Assembly (NCBI RefSeq): GCF_018687935.1
Contig: NZ_CP061308.1
Coordinates: 924,048-988,047, forward strand
Source of the DNA: Polynucleobacter sp. JS-JIR-5-A7
GTDB taxonomy: Bacteria > Pseudomonadota > Gammaproteobacteria > Burkholderiales > Burkholderiaceae
Length of the DNA stretch: 64,000 bases
Reading direction: 5' to 3'
The notes under the pieces were generated by a model. It did not search any database. It worked only from the letters and a program-made list of their open reading frames with translations, and was not told where the DNA came from. A program made the translations under genes and the position numbers. This document shows, piece after piece, positions 44,330-53,252 of the stretch; positions within the stretch are counted from its first letter, which is position 1; each line of letters starts with the position of its first letter.

Positions 44330-44383
44330 ACTTATGTAGCGATTCGCTTTAACTCCTGGTTCACTCCAGAAAAGGACTCAATT

Positions 44384-46261
44384 TTGAACAGCAATATGTT
44401 CCAAAAAATCGGTGTGTGGCTCATTGTGGGCTTGGTGCTTTTTACTGTTTTTAAACAGTTTGATAAGCCTAAGGACCAGAATCAGGTTACCTATTCCCAA
44501 TTTATGGATGACGCCAAATCCGGCAAGGTGAAGCGCGTTGATGTACAAGGTCGCACATTGCAGGTAACTCCTGCGGATGGTAATAAATATTCCATCATCT
44601 CTCCAGGTGATATTTGGATGGTGGGTGACTTAATGAAGTATGGCGTACAAGTGACTGGTAAAGCAGAAGATGAACCGAATATGCTGGTTTCTGCTTTGTA
44701 CTATCTTGGACCTACTTTATTAATTATTGGTTTCTGGTTTTTCATGATGCGCCAAATGCAAGGTGGCGGTAAAGGCGGTGCATTCTCCTTCGGTAAGTCG
44801 AAGGCTCGTCTCATTGATGAGAACAGCAACACCGTTACCTTCGCCGATGTTGCGGGTTGCGATGAAGCAAAAGAAGAAGTATTTGAGTTGGTCGACTTCT
44901 TAAAAGATCCGCAGAAATTCCAAAAGCTTGGTGGACGTATTCCCCATGGCGTCTTGCTTGTAGGCCCTCCCGGTACTGGTAAGACCTTATTAGCGCGAGC
45001 GATTGCGGGTGAAGCGAAAGTTCCTTTTTTCTCAATTTCAGGATCTGATTTCGTAGAAATGTTTGTGGGCGTTGGTGCATCTCGCGTGCGTGATATGTTT
45101 GAAAACGCCAAGAAGAATTCTCCATGCATCATCTTTATTGACGAGATCGATGCAGTAGGTCGTCATCGTGGTGCTGGTATGGGCGGTGGTAATGACGAGC
45201 GCGAACAAACCTTGAATCAAATGCTGGTTGAGATGGATGGCTTCGAAAGCAATAGCGGCGTGATCGTGGTTGCCGCAACTAACCGTTCAGACGTGTTAGA
45301 TAAAGCCTTATTGCGTCCAGGTCGTTTTGACCGCCAAGTGCATGTTGGCTTGCCAGATATACGTGGTCGCGAGCAGATCTTGCAAGTACATATGCGTAAG
45401 GTTCCGATTGACCCAGATGTGAATGCAGCAGTATTGGCCCGTGGCACTCCCGGCTTCTCTGGTGCTGACTTGGCGAATCTAGTAAACGAAGCTGCTTTAT
45501 TTGCTGCACGCCGTAATAAGCGTTCAGTCGATATGAAAGATTTTGAAGACGCTAAAGACAAGATCTACATGGGTCCTGAGCGTAAGTCTGCTGTGATGCG
45601 CGAAGAAGAGCGTCGCAATACGGCGTATCACGAGTCTGGTCATGCGGTAGTTGCTAAAGTGCTGCCTAAGGCTGACCCTGTGCATAAAGTGACCATCATG
45701 CCGCGTGGTATGGCATTAGGCGTGACCTGGCAGTTACCTGAATTTGACCGTGTAAATCTTTATAAAGATCGCATGTTGGAAGAGTTGGCAATTTTGTTCG
45801 GTGGTCGTGCTGCTGAAGAGATCTTTTTGCATTCTATGAGTACTGGTGCTTCTAATGACTTTGAGCGTGCCACCAAAATGGCCCGCGATATGGTTACTCG
45901 TTACGGCATGAGTGATAGCCTCGGTACGATGGTGTATGTCGATACTGAATCAGAAAGTATTTTTGGTCGCAACAGTACTAAAACGGTTTCTGAGTTGACA
46001 CAGCAAAAAGTGGATGCAGAAATTCGGATGCTGATTGATAGCCAATATGCTTTAGCAAGATCAATCCTCGAGCAAAACCGCGATAAAGTTGAAGCGATGG
46101 TAGCCGCATTGCTAGAATGGGAAACCATTGATGCTGAACAAATCAACGACATCATGGAAGGTCGTCCACCACGGACGCCTAAGCCACCACCTGCAACCCA
46201 GTTCGGTAACTCGGCTGGTACACCAGGTCCAGCAACGGGTAGTGCCCCAGCAACAGCATAA
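44384..46261 (+). CDS. ftsH: ATP-dependent zinc metalloprotease FtsH
   Basis: Membrane-anchored hexameric AAA+ protease for quality control of membrane and regulatory proteins (625 aa). Two transmembrane helices flank a periplasmic domain (about 10-24 and 104-123). The AAA module has Walker A GPPGTGKT (195-202), Walker B IIFIDEID and the second region of homology. The protease motif is HESGH with His416 and Glu417. The C-terminal 35 residues are Pro/Gly/Ala-rich. The start is TTG 44384, preceded by AAGGA; ATG 44396 is an alternative four codons in. Confidence 0.96.
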   Translation: MNSNMFQKIGVWLIVGLVLFTVFKQFDKPKDQNQVTYSQFMDDAKSGKVKRVDVQGRTLQVTPADGNKYSIISPGDIWMVGDLMKYGVQVTGKAEDEPNMLVSALYYLGPTLLIIGFWFFMMRQMQGGGKGGAFSFGKSKARLIDENSNTVTFADVAGCDEAKEEVFELVDFLKDPQKFQKLGGRIPHGVLLVGPPGTGKTLLARAIAGEAKVPFFSISGSDFVEMFVGVGASRVRDMFENAKKNSPCIIFIDEIDAVGRHRGAGMGGGNDEREQTLNQMLVEMDGFESNSGVIVVAATNRSDVLDKALLRPGRFDRQVHVGLPDIRGREQILQVHMRKVPIDPDVNAAVLARGTPGFSGADLANLVNEAALFAARRNKRSVDMKDFEDAKDKIYMGPERKSAVMREEERRNTAYHESGHAVVAKVLPKADPVHKVTIMPRGMALGVTWQLPEFDRVNLYKDRMLEELAILFGGRAAEEIFLHSMSTGASNDFERATKMARDMVTRYGMSDSLGTMVYVDTESESIFGRNSTKTVSELTQQKVDAEIRMLIDSQYALARSILEQNRDKVEAMVAALLEWETIDAEQINDIMEGRPPRTPKPPPATQFGNSAGTPGPATGSAPATA

Positions 46262-46290
46262 ATATCAGTCTTAGTTAACAGGCTGTCTTT

Positions 46291-47160
46291 ATGGACAAAC
46301 AAGGCATGCAGTTAATGCCCACAACATGGCGTTGTGGGCGTTTTCTTTTTAACTTTCATCAACGCAAGCGTCCCCTCGTGATGGGGATTCTGAATACCAC
46401 ACCGGATTCGTTTTCTGATGGTGGCAAATTTAGAACAGCAAAAGATGCATTGGCCCAAGCAGAGCTAATGATCACAAATGGCGTTGATCTGATTGATATT
46501 GGTGGTGAGTCGACTAGACCAGGTGCTGAACCTGTTTCTCTTCAAGAGGAATTAGATCGCGTATTGCCTGTTATCGAGGGTTTAAAGGATTGCGGCGTGC
46601 CGCTATCAATTGATACCTACAAAGCTGAAACGATGCGTCAAGCGTTAAAAGCTGGCGTAGATTGCGTCAATGATATTTGGGCATTGAGGCAAGAAGGTGC
46701 AATAGATGCCGTGCTAGAGCATGCTAATTGCGGCATGGTCTTAATGCATATGCAACGTGACCCCCTCACAATGCAATTTAATCCGGAATATCAAGATGTG
46801 ATTGCAGAGGTGAAGCAATTTCTTCAAGAACGGGCTGAATTATTACAAGCAAATGGTGTCGAGCGAAACAGAATAGCTATAGACCCAGGCTTTGGATTTG
46901 GTAAAAGTCTTGAACATAATCTGCATATGCTTTCTCAATTTCAAGTATTCTCAACACTGGGCTATCCCGTCCTTGCGGGGATATCCCGCAAATCAATGAT
47001 TGGCAAAATTACTGGTAAAGATGCAAACGATCGGGTTGCCCCTAGTATTGCAGCAGCGATCACGGCTGCTGATCGAGGCGCCAATATTATTCGTGTGCAC
47101 GACGTTGCCGAAACGGTTGACGCCTTAAAGCTTTGGGAGGCCATAAACACCCAGACTTAG
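46291..47160 (+). CDS. folP: Dihydropteroate synthase
   Basis: Condenses 6-hydroxymethyl-dihydropterin pyrophosphate with p-aminobenzoate in folate synthesis; it is the sulfonamide target. The barrel contains GILNTTPDSFSDGG, IGGESTRPGAEPV, SIDTYKAETM and DPGFGFGKS. I list ATG 46291 (289 aa). ATG 46315, with AAGG at 46301-46304, is equally plausible and gives 281 aa starting MPTTWRCGRF, a common N-terminus in the group. A terminator-like hairpin lies within the codons for this N-terminus. It follows ftsH by 29 nt. Confidence 0.94.
   Translation: MDKQGMQLMPTTWRCGRFLFNFHQRKRPLVMGILNTTPDSFSDGGKFRTAKDALAQAELMITNGVDLIDIGGESTRPGAEPVSLQEELDRVLPVIEGLKDCGVPLSIDTYKAETMRQALKAGVDCVNDIWALRQEGAIDAVLEHANCGMVLMHMQRDPLTMQFNPEYQDVIAEVKQFLQERAELLQANGVERNRIAIDPGFGFGKSLEHNLHMLSQFQVFSTLGYPVLAGISRKSMIGKITGKDANDRVAPSIAAAITAADRGANIIRVHDVAETVDALKLWEAINTQT
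46317..46350 (+). terminator. Terminator-type hairpin inside the 5' end of folP
   Basis: GCCCACAAC (46317-46325) pairs perfectly with GTTGTGGGC (46331-46339) around ATGGC, followed by GTTTTCTTTTT. It has every feature of a factor-independent terminator, 56 nt after the ftsH stop, yet it encodes the conserved RCGRF of FolP. Confidence 0.75.
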
Positions 47161-47199
47161 ATCTAAAAATCTAAAGTTCTGAGTTTTATAATGATATTT

Positions 47200-48543
47200 A
47201 TGAAAAAACAATACTTTGGCACTGATGGTATTCGCGGCGAAGTAGGCACCTTTCCGATAGTTCCAGAATTCATGACCCGCCTAGGCTATGCCGCTGGCAT
47301 GGTATTGAATCAGGATGTCAAAGCAGGTGAGCGTTGCAAAGTGCTGATCGGCAAAGATACCCGCGTATCGGGTTACTTGCTTGAAGCGGCCCTAGAGGCT
47401 GGCTTTGCTGCTGCAGGTGTTGACGTTCTGTTATGCGGCCCCATTCCAACTCCGGGCGTTGCCTATCTCACGAAAGCTTTGCGTCTTTCTGCAGGCATTG
47501 TGATCTCTGCATCACACAATCCCTATCAAGATAATGGGATTAAATTCTTTTCCGCTAATGGCGATAAGTTATCGGATGAGTTTGAACTATTAATTGAGGC
47601 TGAGCTAAAAAAAACCATGGGGTGCGTAAACTCCAAAGAATTGGGAAAAGCCTATCGCTTGGACGATGCAGCAGGGCGCTATATTGAGTTTTGCAAGTCT
47701 ACCTTTCCAGGCGAATTAAATCTTAAAGGTTTGAAGCTGGTAGTGGACTGCGCCAATGGCGCTGCGTATCACACTGCACCTCATGTATTTCATGAGCTTG
47801 GTGCCGAAGTCATCTCTATTGGCGTTAACCCAGATGGACGCAATATTAATGATGGATGTGGAGCTACAGCACCAGCAGCCTTGATTGCTAAAGTTAAAGA
47901 AGTTAATGCTGATATCGGTATCGCCCTTGATGGTGATGCAGATCGCTTGCAAATGGTAGACGCTACCGGTCGCCTCTTCAATGGCGATGAGTTGCTCTAT
48001 GTCTTGGCAAAAGATCGCCTAGATCGTGGCCAAAAGCTGGGCGGGGCAGTAGGCACCCTCATGACGAATTTAGCCGTTGAGAATGCTATTAAAGGACTTG
48101 GCATTCACTTTGAGCGTGCCAATGTTGGCGATCGTTATGTTTTGGAATTACTCAAGCAAAGAGGCTGGATCATTGGCGGTGAGGGATCTGGACACTTACT
48201 TTGCTTAGATCAACACTCTACAGGTGATGGCACGATCGCAGCATTGCAAGTCCTAGCGGCCATGAGTCAGAACAAGAAGAGTCTTGCCCAACTGCTGGAA
48301 ACAGTGAAGATTTTCCCGCAAGTACTCTTGAATGTGAAATTCAAACCAGGGTACAACTGGAAGTCGGATGAATCTCTACAGCAGCAGATTGCTAAAGTAG
48401 AAAATGATCTCAAAGATACTGGCAGGGTATTGATTCGGGCATCTGGCACTGAGCCTCTCTTGAGGGTCATGGTTGAAACCATAGATGCTGATGTTGCTAT
48501 GAGTGCTGCAAAGAGTATTGCAGATCTAGTGCCAACCAAATAA
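47200..48543 (+). CDS. glmM: Phosphoglucosamine mutase
   Basis: Converts glucosamine 6-phosphate to glucosamine 1-phosphate for peptidoglycan and LPS precursors. It has 447 aa in the four-domain alpha-D-phosphohexomutase fold. The phosphoserine is Ser105 in ISASHNPYQDNGIKFF. The metal loop is DGDADR, the sugar-specificity loop is GEGSGH, and the phosphate loop is RASGTEPLLRVM. ATG 47200 (KKQYFGTDGIRGEVG) is the usual start; an ATG three codons upstream is less likely. It follows folP by 39 nt. Confidence 0.96.
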   Translation: MKKQYFGTDGIRGEVGTFPIVPEFMTRLGYAAGMVLNQDVKAGERCKVLIGKDTRVSGYLLEAALEAGFAAAGVDVLLCGPIPTPGVAYLTKALRLSAGIVISASHNPYQDNGIKFFSANGDKLSDEFELLIEAELKKTMGCVNSKELGKAYRLDDAAGRYIEFCKSTFPGELNLKGLKLVVDCANGAAYHTAPHVFHELGAEVISIGVNPDGRNINDGCGATAPAALIAKVKEVNADIGIALDGDADRLQMVDATGRLFNGDELLYVLAKDRLDRGQKLGGAVGTLMTNLAVENAIKGLGIHFERANVGDRYVLELLKQRGWIIGGEGSGHLLCLDQHSTGDGTIAALQVLAAMSQNKKSLAQLLETVKIFPQVLLNVKFKPGYNWKSDESLQQQIAKVENDLKDTGRVLIRASGTEPLLRVMVETIDADVAMSAAKSIADLVPTK

Positions 48544-48616
48544 ATCTAAAACTGGCATTTCCATCGAATGCCTCATAAATTCATTCTATGTTATTGAATT
48601 TATTGACTATTATTAT

Positions 48617-48645
48617 CTGTGACATCGCTGTCATCAAAGCGTCAT
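48617..48645 (+). promoter_or_regulatory. Pho box (PhoB binding site) of pstS
   Basis: Three 7-bp direct repeats spaced exactly 11 bp apart: CTGTGAC (48617), CTGTCAT (48628) and GCGTCAT (48639), each separated by 4 bp. This is the PhoB pattern CTGTCAT-N4 repeated. A -10 candidate TATTGT (48656-48661) begins 10 bp after the last repeat, as expected when the Pho box replaces the -35. Confidence 0.88.
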
Positions 48646-48655
48646 AGTCCAATCG

Positions 48656-48661
48656 TATTGT
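48656..48661 (+). promoter_or_regulatory. -10 element of the pstS promoter
   Basis: TATTGT lies 10 bp downstream of the Pho repeats and 43 bp before the pstS ATG. No sigma70 -35 is present, as expected for a PhoB-activated promoter. The same hexamer stands at the alkaline phosphatase promoter. Confidence 0.6.
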
Positions 48662-48704
48662 CTTCTTATCGCAATGTTGCGTTTTCTATATTGGGACTAA
48701 TCAC

Positions 48705-49727
48705 ATGAAATCTTTTTTGAAAAAAGCTCTAATTATTAGCGCTATTTCACTTGCTCCAACAGCTTTTGCTGTGGATATGACAGGTGCAGGCGCAACATTT
48801 CCATATCCAATTTACGCCAAATGGGCAGAAGCCTTTAAAGCCAAAACGGGTTCTAACTTGAACTATCAATCTATTGGTTCTTCTGGTGGCATCAAGCAAA
48901 TCAAAGCAAAAACAGTTGATTTCGGCGCTACTGACAATCCAGTGAAATTTGATGAACTCGAAAAAGACGGTATGGTTCAGTTCCCAGCTATTATTGGCGG
49001 TGTTGTTCCAGTGATTAACGTGGATGGTGTGAAGCCAGGCGAGATTAAATTAGACGGCCCAACATTGGCAGACATTTTCCAAGGCCTTATTTCTGATTGG
49101 GGTGATAAGCGTATCGCCATCATGAACCCAGGCGTTAAGATTCCTTCTGGTCCAATCACGGTAGTGACCCGTGCAGACGGTTCTGGTACTACTGCAATTT
49201 TCACTGACTACTTAGCTAAGACCAGCACCTTGTTCAAGGATTCAGTTGGCTCTGGCGCTAACGTGAAGTGGCCTGCAGCCTCTACAGTTGGTGGCAAAGG
49301 CAATGAAGGTGTTGCTGCAAACGTGACCCGCGTGAAGAACTCGATTGGTTATGTTGAGTACGCTTATGCCAAGAAAAACAAAATGACCTTTATTTCCATA
49401 AAAAATAAAGATGGTAATTTTGTTGCCCCTGATGATCTCACTTTTGCTGCTGCTGCAGCGGGTACTGACTGGTCAACTATTCCAGGCATGGGAACATTCA
49501 TCACCAATGCTCCCGGTGCTAAATCATGGCCAATTACCGGCGCATCTTTCATCCTGCTTTACAAGAATCCTGAAAACAAGGCAAACGCTGCTGAGGTTAT
49601 CAAGTTCTTCGACTTTGCTTTCAAAGATGGCAAAAAAATGGCAGAAGAGTTAGATTACGTTCCGATGCCGGATAAAACAACTGAATTTATTCGTAAGAAT
49701 GTATTCACAAAGGTAGTTGTAAAGTAA
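48705..49727 (+). CDS. pstS: Phosphate ABC transporter substrate-binding protein PstS
   Basis: Periplasmic high-affinity phosphate receptor, 340 aa. The signal peptide (about residues 1-22) ends PTAFAV, before DMTGAGATFPYPIYAKW, the classical mature start. Phosphate-binding segments include SSGGIKQI, GATDNP and TRADGSGTT. It is the first gene of pstSCAB-phoU-phoB-phoR, with its own Pho box and a terminator hairpin before pstC, which should raise its level above the membrane subunits. Confidence 0.97.
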   Translation: MKSFLKKALIISAISLAPTAFAVDMTGAGATFPYPIYAKWAEAFKAKTGSNLNYQSIGSSGGIKQIKAKTVDFGATDNPVKFDELEKDGMVQFPAIIGGVVPVINVDGVKPGEIKLDGPTLADIFQGLISDWGDKRIAIMNPGVKIPSGPITVVTRADGSGTTAIFTDYLAKTSTLFKDSVGSGANVKWPAASTVGGKGNEGVAANVTRVKNSIGYVEYAYAKKNKMTFISIKNKDGNFVAPDDLTFAAAAAGTDWSTIPGMGTFITNAPGAKSWPITGASFILLYKNPENKANAAEVIKFFDFAFKDGKKMAEELDYVPMPDKTTEFIRKNVFTKVVVK

Positions 49728-49765
49728 GGTCTAAAGATTATTTCTTTAATCCATCCTTAATGATA

Positions 49766-49800
49766 CGGCTCCACATCATAGTGGGGCTGTTTCATTATTT
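49766..49800 (+). terminator. Intercistronic terminator/attenuator between pstS and pstC
   Basis: CGGCTCCAC (49766-49774) pairs with GTGGGGCTG (49781-49789), including two G-T wobbles, followed by TTTCATTATTT. It is imperfect, so partial readthrough into pstC is expected. Confidence 0.6.
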
Positions 49801-49816
49801 AAATAAGCCAATCTAA

Positions 49817-50803
49817 ATGGATATTACCCAGTCTCACTCGGCCCCTACGCCACAAGCTCTGAAAATTGCGAAGTTACAGCGAGTACAGGATTTCTTATTT
49901 CATGCAATTACACAATTCTTTGCGCTAGGTGTCTTAATTGCTTTGTTGGGGATTTTAATTTCTCTGGTGATGAATGCTTGGCCGGCTTTGCATACTTTTG
50001 GTCCAGGCTTCTTCTTTTCACAAGAGTGGGATGTTGTTAATGGCGAATTTGGTGGATTAATTGCTATCTATGGCACCATCATCACTTCATTGATTGCACT
50101 ATTAATAGCTGTTCCTTTGAGTTTCGGCATTGCTGTCTTCTTAACAGAGTTATGTCCAGGTCCACTACGCAGACCATTGGGTACTGCAGTTGAACTATTG
50201 GCTGCTGTGCCATCGATCATCTACGGTATGTTTGGTTTGTTTATTTTTGCCCCTTTATTTGCTAAATATATTCAACCAGTATTAGCTGGCACCTTAGGAC
50301 AAGTTCCTGGTTTTGGAATCTTATTCTCTGGTGCCTTTAATGGCATTGGCATTCTTTGTGCAGGTTTGATCTTGGCAATGATGATTCTGCCTTTTATTGC
50401 CTCTGTCATGCGCGATGTGTTTGAAATCGTGCCACCAGTTCTCAAAGAATCAGCGTATGGCATTGGTTGTACTACTTGGGAAGTGGTTAAGAATGTTGTG
50501 TTGCCCTATACCAAGGCTGGCGTGATCGGTGGCGTGATGTTGGGATTAGGTAGGGCACTTGGCGAAACGATGGCTGTTACCTTCGTCATCGGTAATGCAC
50601 ATCGCTTATCAGCTTCTTTATTCTCCCCAGGCACTTCGATTGCTTCAACTCTGGCTAATGAATTTGGCGAGGCTGAAGCTGGTAACCATTTATCTTCTTT
50701 GTTTGCCCTAGGCTTGGCACTGTTCATTATTACCTTCGTTGTTTTAGCGTGCGCAAAGTGGATGCTAAATAATATGGAGAAGAAGCAGGGCTTGAAAACA
50801 TGA
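49817..50803 (+). CDS. pstC: Phosphate ABC transporter permease PstC
   Basis: Inner-membrane permease of the phosphate importer, 328 aa, about six helices. The ABC contact (EAA) loop is in LKESAYGIGCTTWEVVKNVVLPYTKAGVIGG. Other typical parts are SQEWDVVNGEFGGLIAIYGT and ELLAAVPSIIYGMFGLF. It overlaps the pstA start by 4 nt. Confidence 0.97.
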   Translation: MDITQSHSAPTPQALKIAKLQRVQDFLFHAITQFFALGVLIALLGILISLVMNAWPALHTFGPGFFFSQEWDVVNGEFGGLIAIYGTIITSLIALLIAVPLSFGIAVFLTELCPGPLRRPLGTAVELLAAVPSIIYGMFGLFIFAPLFAKYIQPVLAGTLGQVPGFGILFSGAFNGIGILCAGLILAMMILPFIASVMRDVFEIVPPVLKESAYGIGCTTWEVVKNVVLPYTKAGVIGGVMLGLGRALGETMAVTFVIGNAHRLSASLFSPGTSIASTLANEFGEAEAGNHLSSLFALGLALFIITFVVLACAKWMLNNMEKKQGLKT

Positions 50804-51666
50804 ACAATTCTTCCAACATCGACAAAAGCATCTTTGCTAAACGTAAAAGAGCCAATAAGATTGGCCTTACCTTGTCTATGGGTGCCATGCTCCTAGGAAT
50901 GATCTTCCTTTTTTGGATTCTGGGTGTTTTGTTATTTAAGGGCTTTTCAGCCATTGATTTGAGTCTGTTCACTCATAGCACGCCAGCGCCTGGTTCAGAA
51001 GGTGGTGGACTAGCTAATGCAATCGTCGGCAGTCTTCTATTGGTTGGAACTTGTACCTTGATTAGCACTCCCATTGGCGTTCTTGCGGGTCTTTATTTAT
51101 CTGAATATGGTGATCGCAGTCGTGTAGCTGCTGTAACGCGTTTTGTAACCGACATTATGTTATCTGCACCATCAATTGTTATTGGCCTGTTTGTCTATGC
51201 ATTTGTGGTTGCGCAGGCTAGACACTTCTCTGGATGGGCTGGAACGATTGCATTATCTTTGATTGCGATTCCGGTAGTCGTACGAACTACTGAGAATATG
51301 TTGCGCTTAGTGCCTGGAAGTTTGCGTGAGGCAGCCTATGCTTTGGGTACACCCAAGTGGAAGGTAGCTTTTATGATTACTTTGCGGGCAGCGCAAAGTG
51401 GTGTTATGACTGGTATCTTGCTGGCCTTAGCACGTGTAAGTGGTGAAACAGCCCCATTGCTCTTCACAGCACTGAATAATCAATTTTTCTCAACCAATAT
51501 GAATGCACCTATGGCCAATTTGCCAGTGGTGATTTTCCAATTTGCCATGAGTCCTTATGACAACTGGGTTGAGCTTGCCTGGGGTGGTGCCTTGCTGATC
51601 ACGTTTGCCGTTCTTGGCTTAAATATTTTGGCACGCGTTGTATTCCGTGAGAAGGTCCAAGGATGA
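50800..51666 (+). CDS. pstA: Phosphate ABC transporter permease PstA
   Basis: Second permease subunit (288 aa) with about six helices. Family markers are GGLANAIVGSLLLVGTCTLISTPIG, MLSAPSIVIGLFVY and the EAA loop SLREAAYALGTPKWKVAFMI. The start overlaps pstC (ATGA) and the end overlaps pstB by 4 nt. Confidence 0.97.
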   Translation: MNNSSNIDKSIFAKRKRANKIGLTLSMGAMLLGMIFLFWILGVLLFKGFSAIDLSLFTHSTPAPGSEGGGLANAIVGSLLLVGTCTLISTPIGVLAGLYLSEYGDRSRVAAVTRFVTDIMLSAPSIVIGLFVYAFVVAQARHFSGWAGTIALSLIAIPVVVRTTENMLRLVPGSLREAAYALGTPKWKVAFMITLRAAQSGVMTGILLALARVSGETAPLLFTALNNQFFSTNMNAPMANLPVVIFQFAMSPYDNWVELAWGGALLITFAVLGLNILARVVFREKVQG

Positions 51667-52511
51667 TGAGTAATATGAAATCAATGTTTGACTTAAATAA
51701 GATTGATAGTCAAGGGGGTAGTGTGGAAACCGCAAATCAACAATCAAACCAAGCTGCCATTAATGCGCTTGAAGTTCGAAATCTTAATTTCTTTTATGGG
51801 TCCTTTCAAGGTCTCAAAGATATTAATCTTGATATCGAGCAAGGTAAGGTTACTGCCTTTATTGGCCCATCAGGTTGCGGTAAATCCACTCTGTTGCGCA
51901 CGCTAAATCGTATGTATGACCTCTATCCAGGTCAACGTGCAGAGGGTGAAATTAACTTCTATGGTCAAAATATTCTTGAGCCAGGCCAAGATTTGAATTT
52001 ATTACGTTCACGTATTGGCATGGTATTCCAAAAACCAACGCCATTTCCAATGTCTATTTATGAAAACATTGCCTTTGGTGTTCGCTTATATGAAAAACTC
52101 TCACGCTCTGAAATGGATGAGCGGGTAGAGTGGGCGCTCAATAAGGCTGCATTATGGACTGAAGCAAAAGATAAATTGAATCAAAGTGGTTTATCTTTAT
52201 CTGGTGGTCAGCAACAGCGTTTGTGTATCGCCCGTGGCGTTGCCGTGAAGCCCTCCGTCATCTTGCTTGATGAACCTACTTCTGCTTTAGATCCAATCTC
52301 TACTGGAAAAATTGAAGAGCTCATCAATGAGCTTAAGCACGAATACACCATTGCGATTGTTACCCACAACATGCAACAGGCTGCCCGTGTTTCGGATTAC
52401 ACAGCTTATATGTACCTTGGTAGTTTGGTGGAGTATGGTAAAACAGATGAAATCTTTATCAAGCCTAAGCGTAAAGAAACAGAAGACTATATTACCGGTC
52501 GCTTCGGTTAA
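51663..52511 (+). CDS. pstB: Phosphate ABC transporter ATP-binding protein PstB
   Basis: Cytoplasmic ATPase of the importer, 282 aa. Walker A is GPSGCGKS (68-75), the Q-loop is GMVFQKPTPFPMS, the ABC signature is LSGGQQQRLCIARG and Walker B is VILLDEPTSALDP. About 35 residues precede the conserved LEVRNLNFFYG, longer than usual; ATGs at 51666 and 51675 would shorten this. The complex also signals phosphate status to PhoR through PhoU. Confidence 0.97.
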   Translation: MMSNMKSMFDLNKIDSQGGSVETANQQSNQAAINALEVRNLNFFYGSFQGLKDINLDIEQGKVTAFIGPSGCGKSTLLRTLNRMYDLYPGQRAEGEINFYGQNILEPGQDLNLLRSRIGMVFQKPTPFPMSIYENIAFGVRLYEKLSRSEMDERVEWALNKAALWTEAKDKLNQSGLSLSGGQQQRLCIARGVAVKPSVILLDEPTSALDPISTGKIEELINELKHEYTIAIVTHNMQQAARVSDYTAYMYLGSLVEYGKTDEIFIKPKRKETEDYITGRFG

Positions 52512-52524
52512 TTGGAGACATTAA

Positions 52525-53235
52525 ATGCCAGATAAACATCTTTCATCACAATTTGATGCAGACCTCAATTCGCTTTCAAGCCGTTTGCTTGAAATGGGCG
52601 GATTGGTCGAGTCTCAAATTGCTACCGCTATGCGTGCTTTTACGCAAATGGATCTTGATACTTGCAATATCGTTATTGAGAATGAAAAGCTTGTTAACGA
52701 CCTAGAAATTCAAATCGATTTAGCCTGCACTGAGCTGATTGCACGTCGTCAGCCTACTGCGCGAGATCTTCGTTTGGTGATGGCTGTATCAAAGGCCATA
52801 ACTAACTTAGAGAGAGCGGGTGATGAAGCAGAGCGTGTAGCTAAAAGAACTAAGCGCTTAATTGAGTCTACAGCTCCACACAACATTAACGTTGCTGAAA
52901 TTCGATTATCAGGACAGATGGCCATTAACTTATTGCGCCGTAGCTTAGATGCATTTGCAAGACTAGATACTGTAGCTGCTGCAGAAGTGGTTGCTGAAGA
53001 TCGTCAGATTGATGAAGAATTTAGAGGCTTCGTTCGTAAGTTAATCTCATATATGTCTGAAGATCCTCATACTATTTCTACTGGATTGGATATGCTGACC
53101 ATTGCCAAAGCAATTGAGCGTATTGGCGATCATGCTAAGAATATCGCTGAGTTTGTGATTTATATCGCAAAGGGCTCTGATGTACGCCATATTCCGCATG
53201 AAGATTTAGTACGCGAAGCAAATAAAAGCGAATAA
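52525..53235 (+). CDS. phoU: Phosphate signalling regulator PhoU
   Basis: Negative regulator that links PstSCAB activity to PhoR, 236 aa, two three-helix PhoU repeats. The metal-binding repeats are seen as AVSKAITNLERAGDEAERVAKR and TIAKAIERIGDHAKNIAEFVIY. It lies 13 nt after pstB with GGAG as ribosome site. Confidence 0.96.
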   Translation: MPDKHLSSQFDADLNSLSSRLLEMGGLVESQIATAMRAFTQMDLDTCNIVIENEKLVNDLEIQIDLACTELIARRQPTARDLRLVMAVSKAITNLERAGDEAERVAKRTKRLIESTAPHNINVAEIRLSGQMAINLLRRSLDAFARLDTVAAAEVVAEDRQIDEEFRGFVRKLISYMSEDPHTISTGLDMLTIAKAIERIGDHAKNIAEFVIYIAKGSDVRHIPHEDLVREANKSE

Positions 53236-53252
53236 GCACTTAAATTATCTGT

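Noticed and set aside
44301..44330. Sigma32 heat-shock promoter before ftsH
   Set aside because: CTTGAAA is present, but no CCCCAT-type -10 follows at 13-17 bp; listed only as a weak general promoter.
44701..45132. 143-aa open frame antisense to ftsH
   Set aside because: Shadow of the AAA-domain coding sequence; no ribosome site and no recognisable domain. The same applies to the antisense frames at 45217-45561 and 45901-46302.
48554..48572. Terminator after glmM (GGCATT/AATGCC hairpin)
   Set aside because: The stem is only 6 bp and is not followed by a T-run; glmM may end by another mechanism.
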